Below are positions 1 to 5,371 of a stretch of 5,371 nt of DNA, in pieces. The translations under genes and the position numbers were made by a program. Under the pieces are notes generated by a model. The model was given only the letters and a program-made list of their open reading frames with translations. It ran no database searches and was not told where the DNA came from. The stretch's first letter is position 1. Each line of letters starts with the position of its first letter. This DNA comes from Opitutia bacterium UBA957 (GTDB taxonomy: Bacteria > Verrucomicrobiota > Verrucomicrobiia > Opitutales > UBA953). The stretch lies in NCBI GenBank assembly GCA_002293065.1, contig DBCN01000027.1:1-5371 (forward strand). Direction: 5' to 3'.

Positions 1-1
1 C

Positions 2-466
2 GCCGCCCCGGTTGCCGGCGGGGTCGTCGGCGGGCATTCGGGCGACAGGCAGCCCAGCCCGGCCTCGTCCGCCCGCGTGAAGGCTGATGCCGCCGGGCGG
101 CCGCCCACCGGCGGCCAGCTCCGCACGGATGCCTTGGGAAATCGCGAAGTACGTTTGGACAACGGGGTGACGGCGACGACTTCCACGGACGCCCTCGGCG
201 GGAGCACGACCCGCTTCAGCAATGGCGTGACGGCTTCGACGCGGACCGACGCGCTGGGCGGGACGACCACGCGTTACTCCAACGGGGTGACGGCGAATTC
301 CCGGCAGGACGCCCTGGGCAATACCGACACGGTCTACAGCGATGGCACCCGCTCGACGACCCGCGTCGATCCGTTCGGCAATCAGGTGACGACCTACAGC
401 GATGGCCGGACGGAAACGATCCGCCCCGACCCGTTCGCCCCGCGGCCCCCCGCCGGCAAAAAATGA
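2..466 (+). CDS. Repeat protein with five 20-residue DALG/DPFG repeats, 5' partial
   Basis: The frame is open from base 2 to the TGA at 464-466, so the gene very probably starts left of the window. A GTG at 77 could start a 129-residue version, but no ribosome binding site precedes it and the frame stays open upstream. The visible N-terminal stretch is rich in Ala, Gly, Pro and Ser and looks like a linker. From base 122 the protein is five consecutive 20-residue units of the pattern (R/S)xDxxGxxxxxxxxGxxxxx. The first three carry DALG and NGVTA; the last two carry YSDG, and the fifth carries DPFG in place of DALG. A sixth unit begins (RPDPFA) and then breaks off into a Pro-rich, Lys-ended tail. 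The alternation of turn residues (DxxG, NG/DG) with Thr/Val/Tyr strands suggests repeated beta hairpins, faintly like RHS/YD repeats, but the units are too short and regular for me to assign that family. An exported or surface protein is possible; the signal region is not visible. Function unknown. Confidence 0.72.
   Translation, partial: AAPVAGGVVGGHSGDRQPSPASSARVKADAAGRPPTGGQLRTDALGNREVRLDNGVTATTSTDALGGSTTRFSNGVTASTRTDALGGTTTRYSNGVTANSRQDALGNTDTVYSDGTRSTTRVDPFGNQVTTYSDGRTETIRPDPFAPRPPAGKK
122..421 (+). repeat. Five in-frame 60-bp tandem repeats inside the coding region
   Basis: Units lie at 122-181, 182-241, 242-301, 302-361 and 362-421 with no indels. They are diverged overall but share exact blocks: a 17-nt block (caacggggtgacggcga) occurs at 160-176 and again at 280-296, and ctacagcgatggc occurs at 334-346 and 394-406. 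Codon-level divergence with conserved protein motifs points to old duplication kept by selection on the protein, not a recent microsatellite expansion. Confidence 0.9.
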
Positions 467-543
467 CCGAAAAAGAAGCCCCCGAGGTCTACAGGTCGCT
501 TGCAACTTAGGCGGCCGTCGGCAGTCTCACCTTTCATCACCCC

Positions 544-1635
544 ATGACGCATACCCTCACCCGCTGGGCCGCCACCGCCGCCCTCCTCCTCGCGGCTCCG
601 CTCCTGCTGGCGGCCGATACGTTCACTTCCGGTCCCGGTTGGCTCGACTTCCCGGGCGGCAAGGGCCCGGGGGCCGGCAAGACCGTCGTCCTTCTGGCCG
701 GCGATGAAGAATACCGTTCCGAGGAAGCGATGCCGATGCTCGCTCGCATCCTTGCGGAGCGCCATGGCTTCCGCGCCATCGTCCTGTTTTCGCACGATGA
801 CGGCGTGATCAATCCGAACAACGGGGCTTCGCTCGGCAAGCCCGAGGCTCTCGATGGCGCCGACGCGGTCGTGCTCGGACTCCGCTTCCGCAAGTGGAAC
901 GACGCGGCCCTCGCCAAGTTCGACGCCGCGGTCAAACGCGGCGTGCCGATCATCGGCACCCGGACCAGCACCCACGCTTTTGCGGGCATCCCCAAGGAGA
1001 GCGCCTTCGCCTCCTATAATTGGAACAACAAGGGCGGCTTCGGGAAGAACGTCCTCGGCGAGACTTGGATCAGCCACTGGGGCAATCACAAGGGCGAAGC
1101 GACGCGCACCGCCACCGAGCCCGGGGCCGAAAAGAATCCTATCCTCAACGGCGTGGACAGCGCCTACGGCGATACCGACGTCTATGAAGCTTACCCGCCC
1201 GCCGACGCCAAGGTGCTGCTGCGCGGCGTCGTCCTGAAGGACATGGACCCCAAGAGCCCGCCCAGCGAGCGCCGCAAGAAGCGTGCGTCCGACAAGCAGG
1301 AGCAGGGGCTGAACGAGCCGGCGATGCCGGTGGCCTGGACCCGCGAGCTGAAGAACGACGCGGGCACCGTGAACCGCATCCTTTGCACGACGATGGCCTC
1401 CGCCAGCGACCTCAAGGATGAGTCGCTCCGCCGCCTCCTGGTGAACGGCGTCTTCTGGGGCCTCAAGCTGGACGTGCCGTCCAAGGCGGACGTCACCCCG
1501 CTGGTGGAGTGGAAACCCAGCAAGTATTCCTTCAACGCCTTCCACAAGGGCTTGAAGGCGGCTGATTTCGCCGGCGTCCTGCCCGATCCGGTGGCCGCGC
1601 CTAACCCCGCGCCGAAGAAGCCCGCCGCCAAGTAA
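544..1635 (+). CDS. Secreted ThuA-like domain protein
   Basis: This is a 363-residue protein of the ThuA-like family (trehalose-utilisation type, class I glutamine amidotransferase-like fold). The N-terminus reads as a signal peptide: Arg7, a hydrophobic run from about residue 8 to 22, and a likely cleavage after Ala24 (LLAA/DTF), so it should act outside the cytoplasm. The domain begins near residue 46 with a beta strand and GDEEYRSEEAMPMLARIL at 53-70. It continues with GLRFRKW (112-118), GTRTSTHAF (138-146), WISHWGNHKGEATR (175-188) and NPILNGV (198-204). The nucleophile-elbow position of true amidotransferases appears to be taken by the GTRTSTHAF segment, which has no Cys, so amidotransferase chemistry is unlikely. 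A basic insert (SERRKKRASDK, 241-251) and a Pro/Ala/Lys tail are visible. The family is tied to sugar metabolism and is abundant in Verrucomicrobia and Planctomycetes; the exact reaction is not established. The 77 bases before it hold no clear terminator or Shine-Dalgarno, so readthrough from the repeat-protein gene is possible. The ATG at 544 is chosen because it gives a complete signal peptide. Confidence 0.88.
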   Translation: MTHTLTRWAATAALLLAAPLLLAADTFTSGPGWLDFPGGKGPGAGKTVVLLAGDEEYRSEEAMPMLARILAERHGFRAIVLFSHDDGVINPNNGASLGKPEALDGADAVVLGLRFRKWNDAALAKFDAAVKRGVPIIGTRTSTHAFAGIPKESAFASYNWNNKGGFGKNVLGETWISHWGNHKGEATRTATEPGAEKNPILNGVDSAYGDTDVYEAYPPADAKVLLRGVVLKDMDPKSPPSERRKKRASDKQEQGLNEPAMPVAWTRELKNDAGTVNRILCTTMASASDLKDESLRRLLVNGVFWGLKLDVPSKADVTPLVEWKPSKYSFNAFHKGLKAADFAGVLPDPVAAPNPAPKKPAAK

Positions 1636-1656
1636 GTTTCGCGGAGGGTCCGCCGT

Positions 1657-1680
1657 GAGGCGTCCCGCGAGGGACGCCTC
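1657..1680. terminator. Hairpin between convergent genes, likely bidirectional terminator
   Basis: The arms gaggcgtccc (1657-1666) and gggacgcctc (1671-1680) are perfectly complementary over 10 bp and enclose the loop gcga, a GNRA-type tetraloop on the + strand. The hairpin lies 21 bases after the ThuA-like stop and 6 bases beyond the stop of the opposing gene. Only a short TGTTT follows on the + side and no T-run follows on the - side, so this is not a textbook intrinsic terminator. It may block transcription in both directions or protect 3' ends. Confidence 0.7.
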
Positions 1681-1686
1681 CGCTGT

Positions 1687-3510
1687 TTAACCGCGCAGCC
1701 CGCGGCCCGCGAGCAGCCGCACGAAGGCTTCGTTGCTCAGGATGAATGCACCCTGACGGTCACATGCATCGCGGACCTCGGCGTCGTCGGAGACGATGAA
1801 CCACGGGCCCTCCGAGGACTTGTCCTTGCCGACGAGATCCATGAGGTCGTGGTCCGCTTTGGCGCCCGCCCGGCTGAAGGTCGCCTTGAGCCGCGGATGG
1901 TCGAGCCGCAGGTTCGAGGCCTGTCCGTCGAAGCTCGCCCAGATGAGCAGGCCGGTCCCTTCGTGGGCAAGTTTCTCCAAGAGGTTGAGAACCTTCTGGC
2001 GGGCGGGCGTATCGAGGAGCAAGCGCAGGTCGCCTTGGGCGGTGCGCTTCGCGGCGAGCTTCAGTCCAAGGTAGGCTTGTTGCAGGCAGGCGAAGTTGTT
2101 GGCGTCGATCCCGAGGCGGGCGGGTTCGCCCAACGCCACGGCGCGTTCGAGCAGCGCGACGGCGCCGGAGGGCTTCTGGTCGTGGAAGCGTTGGTCCGCC
2201 ATGAACGACCGGCGGCGATGGATGTCGCCGCGGTAAAGGTCGGCGTGCCGAGAATCGACGAGGCCCGACTGTTCGGCGGCGGCGAGGGCGGCTTCGATGG
2301 CCTTCAGCTCGGCGGTCTCCGCCACGTTGATCTTCGCGGCGATCCGTTCAAGGAAGGGGTCGGAAGGGAGGTCGCGTCGTTCGAGTTCGTAGCGGACTTT
2401 TTCGATATGTTCGGTGACGCGCTTTTCCAAGGTCACGATCGCAGGCAGCACGCTGCCCGCCGTTCGTTGGTAGCGACGGAGCAACTTGAGCATGTCTTCC
2501 ATCTGCGGGATGGCCTGTCGGAGCTCATGTTCTTTGGCTAAGAAGGGGTCGGCGTCGCGTTGCGCCTTCCGGATCGCCTCCACCGTCTCCGCGGTCAGGT
2601 GGCGGAGTTGGGCGACTTCGTCCGAGGCTTCGCGGAGCTTGCGCGCATCCGTGAACCAGGGCCGCAGCTCTTCCGAGAGGAGGTGTTCCGCGATCTCGCG
2701 CGCTTTCTTCGCCACGTGCTCCCGGGCTTGCGCGAGTTCGTCTTTGAGCCGAGCGACTTCCGTGTCCGCTTTGGTCGCGCGGGTCAGCAAGGCTTGGAGG
2801 GCGGCCTCGTGGGTCGTCTGCTGCAAGGCTTGGGCTTCGAGCTGGGCTTTCGCCGCGGCTTCCAGTTCCGCGATGCGCGTATCGCGTTCGCCCAGCACAT
2901 GGGCGTGATGTCGGCGTTCGGCGCGCAACTCGTTCTCGCGGGCCGTCGCCATGCGGTCGATTTCTTCCTTCAGCTTGCGGACCGATGGGTCGGAGGTGGG
3001 GGTGGTTTCCGCTTCGGCGGGTACCTCGACGATCGGGGCGCCGACCTTCTGGAGCCAGAGGCGTAAGGCCTTGGCGTCGGGCTGGTTGGCGTTGGGTTTG
3101 CCCGCGCCAGCGTGCTTGGTGAAGTGTTCCGACGCGATGGCTGCCTCCTTGTCCTCGGCGCGGGCGGAACGCACCAAGCAGAGGAGAGCCGTGCGCGGCC
3201 CGCCGAGGATGGTCGCCAGCTCGTCGAGATGCGTCAGCAAGGTCGCCTTCTCCAGCTTCAGCAGGGCGGGCATCCAGGGTAGTTCCTCGGCGATGGCGTC
3301 GAAATCCGCCGCGATCAAATGATGCCGGGCTTGGAAGAGCCGGCGCGCGTTCTTCAGGAAAGGTTTGCGATGGCTCCAGCCTCCCGGGGTTTTCTTGGCT
3401 AGCGCAAGCAGCGGGCCGGGCGGGACGAAGGCGAGGTCGTGGACGAGCTGTTCGGACAGCGTCTTGCGGCAAGGGGTGACGAGCTCGTTTTTGTACGCGT
3501 ATTGTCCCAT
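1687..3510 (-). CDS. Coiled-coil protein with C-terminal YacP-like NYN (PIN-fold) nuclease domain
   Basis: This 607-residue protein is not one I recognise as a named gene. Residues about 1-135 are a helical N-terminal region containing LAFVPPGPLLAL (26-37) and PGGWSHRKPFLKNARRLF (42-59); I cannot assign it to a family. A short linker rich in Glu, Thr and Pro (160-175) follows. Residues about 175-415 are charged, heptad-rich helix of coiled-coil type, interrupted near 280-290 (LRPWFTDAR) and 320-322 (ADPF). Residues about 464-600 read as a YacP-like NYN/PIN domain: LGIDANNF with Asp469, LLIWASFDGQ with Asp528, the AKADHDLMDLV segment with Asp553 and Asp555, and FIVSDDAEV with Asp575 and Asp576, then GAF and a closing helix. 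These acidic residues sit where NYN and PIN RNases bind metal, so RNA cleavage is the likely activity. Rae1/YacP of Bacillus is the best-known relative of the domain, but it lacks this long N-terminal part. No signal peptide or membrane segment is seen, so it is cytoplasmic. The ATG at 3510 has GAGGG at 3512-3516, too close to act as a good Shine-Dalgarno. The gene lies 75 bp downstream of panC and may be cotranscribed with it. Confidence 0.8.
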   Translation of the reverse strand: MGQYAYKNELVTPCRKTLSEQLVHDLAFVPPGPLLALAKKTPGGWSHRKPFLKNARRLFQARHHLIAADFDAIAEELPWMPALLKLEKATLLTHLDELATILGGPRTALLCLVRSARAEDKEAAIASEHFTKHAGAGKPNANQPDAKALRLWLQKVGAPIVEVPAEAETTPTSDPSVRKLKEEIDRMATARENELRAERRHHAHVLGERDTRIAELEAAAKAQLEAQALQQTTHEAALQALLTRATKADTEVARLKDELAQAREHVAKKAREIAEHLLSEELRPWFTDARKLREASDEVAQLRHLTAETVEAIRKAQRDADPFLAKEHELRQAIPQMEDMLKLLRRYQRTAGSVLPAIVTLEKRVTEHIEKVRYELERRDLPSDPFLERIAAKINVAETAELKAIEAALAAAEQSGLVDSRHADLYRGDIHRRRSFMADQRFHDQKPSGAVALLERAVALGEPARLGIDANNFACLQQAYLGLKLAAKRTAQGDLRLLLDTPARQKVLNLLEKLAHEGTGLLIWASFDGQASNLRLDHPRLKATFSRAGAKADHDLMDLVGKDKSSEGPWFIVSDDAEVRDACDRQGAFILSNEAFVRLLAGRGLRG

Positions 3511-3529
3511 GCCCTCAGAGTGCCTGAAA

Positions 3530-3557
3530 GGGGGACGGGGGCAAGTGCCCGCCCCCC
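3530..3557 (-). terminator. GC-rich hairpin in the spacer between panC and the NYN gene
   Basis: The core stem is 3539-3542 with 3547-3550 (GGGC/GCCC, four-base loop). It can extend through an internal loop by pairing the G-run at 3530-3534 with the C-run at 3552-3557. On the - strand transcript it would form just after panC and about 20 bases before the NYN start codon, followed only by a TTT. On the + strand a six-T run occurs at 3568-3573, but no + strand gene ends here. It could be a weak terminator, an attenuator or a processing site; GC-rich DNA also gives such folds by chance. Confidence 0.35.
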
Positions 3558-3585
3558 GCCGCCCGCCTTTTTTCGTCGGGCCGGG

Positions 3586-4428
3586 TTAAAGGACCGTATT
3601 GTCGATGAGCCGCGTGTTCCCGAGGTGGCAGGCGATCGCCAAGGCGCAGCGTCCGGGGGTGACCTGCGTCACCGGGGCCATCGTCTCTTGGTCGACGACC
3701 GCGACATACTGGGGGCGGAGGGCGGGTTCCTTCGTCAGGCAGGCCAAGGCGGCGTCGCGGATGCGGGCGGCCTCCGTCTCCCCCGCGGCGACGAGGCGGC
3801 GGGCTTCGGCGAGGGCGGCGGGGATGGCGGTGGCCCGTTGGAGGTCCTCCGCCGCGAGGTAGCGGTTGCGCGAGCTCATGGCTACGCCGTTGCTTTCGCG
3901 GATGGTCTCGTGGGCGATGATGCGCACGGGGAAATGCAGGTCGCGCACCATCCGACGGATGACGGCGAGTTGCTGCAGGTCCTTTTGCCCGAAGACGGCG
4001 ACGTCGGCTTGGACGGCGTTGAAGAGCATGGCCACGACGGTGGCGACGCCCCGGAAGTGCCCGGGCCGGAATTCCCCGCACAGGCCGGTGGAGAGGCCTT
4101 CGACGTCGACCCACGTCGCGGCGCCCTGGGGGTAGAAGTCGGCTGGGGTCGGCGCGAAGATCAGATCGGCCCCGGCGCTTTCACAGGCCGTGCGGTCAGC
4201 TTCGAAGGTGCGGGGGTAGCGCGAGAAGTCCTCGTTGGGTCCGAACTGGGTCGGGTTCACGAAGATCGAGACCACGTTGAAGGTCGCTTCTTGCCGGGCG
4301 CGGGTGAGCAGGGCGAGGTGGCCCGCGTGCAGGCAACCCATGGTCGGGACGAACCCGATGGTCCGGCCGGCGGCACGGGCTTGGGCCAAGGCGGCCCGGA
4401 GCGCTGGGATGGTTTGGACGACCTGCAT
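3586..4428 (-). CDS. panC: Pantothenate synthetase (pantoate--beta-alanine ligase)
   Basis: PanC joins pantoate and beta-alanine using ATP, through a pantoyl-adenylate intermediate, to make pantothenate, the precursor of coenzyme A. It is a cytoplasmic enzyme. The chosen ATG gives 280 residues, the usual family length, and begins MQVVQTIPALRAAL like other PanC proteins. Motifs in order are FVPTMGCLHAGHL with the nucleotide-binding HxGH at 34-37; FVNPTQFGPNEDFSRYPRT at 56-74; the pantoate-site region LSTGLCGEFRPGHFRGVATV at 112-131; FGQKDLQQL at 146-154; and the KMSKS-like MSSRNRYL at 184-191. The C-terminal dimerisation domain, from about 190, is complete. A TTG at 4464 would add 12 residues (MRPLPGALASTL) that have no family counterpart, so I reject it. 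No Shine-Dalgarno is visible before the ATG. The gene is read divergently from xylA; panB is not in the window. All expected catalytic motifs are intact. Confidence 0.96.
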   Translation of the reverse strand: MQVVQTIPALRAALAQARAAGRTIGFVPTMGCLHAGHLALLTRARQEATFNVVSIFVNPTQFGPNEDFSRYPRTFEADRTACESAGADLIFAPTPADFYPQGAATWVDVEGLSTGLCGEFRPGHFRGVATVVAMLFNAVQADVAVFGQKDLQQLAVIRRMVRDLHFPVRIIAHETIRESNGVAMSSRNRYLAAEDLQRATAIPAALAEARRLVAAGETEAARIRDAALACLTKEPALRPQYVAVVDQETMAPVTQVTPGRCALAIACHLGNTRLIDNTVL

Positions 4429-4504
4429 CAGGGTGGAGGCTAGGGCGCCGGGCAGGGGGCGCAAGGCGCAGTTGTTTCGGCCCGTCCCAGCGCCGCCCGT
4501 GGTC

Positions 4505-4514
4505 GTATTAATAC
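4505..4514. other. 10-bp palindrome GTATTAATAC
   Basis: A perfect inverted repeat at the left edge of the AT-rich segment, 87 bases before the xylA ATG and 76 bases before the panC ATG. It could be part of an operator for a sugar-responsive regulator, or a promoter element. At 10 bp without extended symmetry it is short for a full operator. Confidence 0.3.
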
Positions 4515-4524
4515 CAAACGGGCA

Positions 4525-4540
4525 CTTTTATTCTTTTATC
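4525..4540 (+). repeat. Tandem 8-bp direct repeat CTTTTAT(T/C)
   Basis: Two adjacent copies, cttttatt at 4525-4532 and cttttatc at 4533-4540, match at 7 of 8 positions. They lie in the AT-rich core of the intergenic region about 60-75 bases before xylA. They could be paired regulator half-sites or promoter UP-type sequence, or simply low-complexity AT-rich DNA. Confidence 0.35.
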
Positions 4541-4601
4541 GAAAATACCCTCTTGGCAGTCGTCCCTCGAATCCCAAAGTCGGAAATCGCTCATTAACGC
4601 C

Positions 4602-5371
<770 letters not shown>

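Larger units (their letters stand above)
4429..4601. promoter_or_regulatory. Divergent control region between panC and xylA
   Basis: This 173-base stretch separates the two divergent start codons and must hold both promoters unless panC is transcribed from elsewhere. The part next to panC is GC-rich. From about 4505 to 4548 the composition turns sharply AT-rich, unlike anything else in the window, making this the likely promoter core. TATTCT at 4529-4534 could be a -10 box for xylA with TTAATA at 4508-4513 as a poor -35, but the 15-base spacing is short and I do not claim exact boxes. No ribosome binding site precedes the xylA ATG (ctcattaacgcc). Confidence 0.6.

Noticed and set aside
122..421. 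Regular 60-bp periodicity as a CRISPR array
   Set aside because: There are no constant repeats separated by unique spacers. The periodicity is in frame and conserved at protein level within a coding region.
394..1545. 383-codon open frame on the - strand
   Set aside because: It lies opposite the ThuA-like gene, which has clear family motifs and a signal peptide. The reverse translation has no recognisable domain and results from GC-rich codon bias.
1849..2541. 230-codon open frame on the + strand opposite the NYN domain
   Set aside because: It has no motifs, and the - strand reading preserves ordered NYN acidic motifs.
1687..3510. NYN protein as part of a defence island or toxin-antitoxin pair
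   Set aside because: The neighbours are panC and a ThuA-like gene; there is no small antitoxin, no mobile element, and base composition does not differ from the surroundings.
3439..4443. 334-codon open frame on the + strand
   Set aside because: It is antisense to panC and the start of the NYN gene, Gly/Asp-rich without motifs; a shadow of high GC at third positions.
4429..4464. TTG start at 4464 for a 292-residue PanC
   Set aside because: The extra 12 residues have no PanC counterpart; the ATG at 4428 matches family length and N-terminal sequence.

Overview
The window is GC-rich bacterial chromosome with dense, housekeeping-type gene content. I see no tRNA, rRNA, insertion sequence, phage gene or CRISPR array. 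A secreted ThuA-like protein, a class I-type xylose isomerase, and the near absence of Shine-Dalgarno sequences before the starts fit a Verrucomicrobiota member (Opitutae-like) best. That placement is inference from gene style, not from a marker gene.

Layout, left to right. (1) Positions 2-466, + strand: the 3' part of a gene for a low-complexity protein. Its visible body is five tandem 20-residue repeats, exactly 60 bp each, with a DALG/DPFG core. (2) Positions 544-1635, + strand: a complete exported ThuA-domain protein. (3) Positions 1657-1680: a perfect 10-bp hairpin with a GCGA tetraloop between two convergent genes, a likely shared terminator. (4) Positions 1687-3510, - strand: a 607-residue protein with a long coiled-coil centre and a C-terminal domain whose acidic motifs match YacP-like NYN/PIN ribonucleases. 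(5) Positions 3586-4428, - strand: panC, pantothenate synthetase, 75 bp upstream of the nuclease-like gene on the same strand. (6) Positions 4429-4601: the divergent control region, with the only AT-rich stretch in the window. (7) From 4602 off the right end, + strand: xylA, xylose isomerase, 256 complete codons visible.

The genes do not form one pathway. panC makes pantothenate for coenzyme A. xylA opens xylose catabolism and reads away from panC. The ThuA protein is exported and probably acts on carbohydrate, which would fit a saccharolytic organism. The least explained item is the coiled-coil NYN protein: its fold can be argued from the sequence, but its substrate, its partners and any functional link to panC are unknown. 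The repeat protein is second: its regularity is clear and its function is not.
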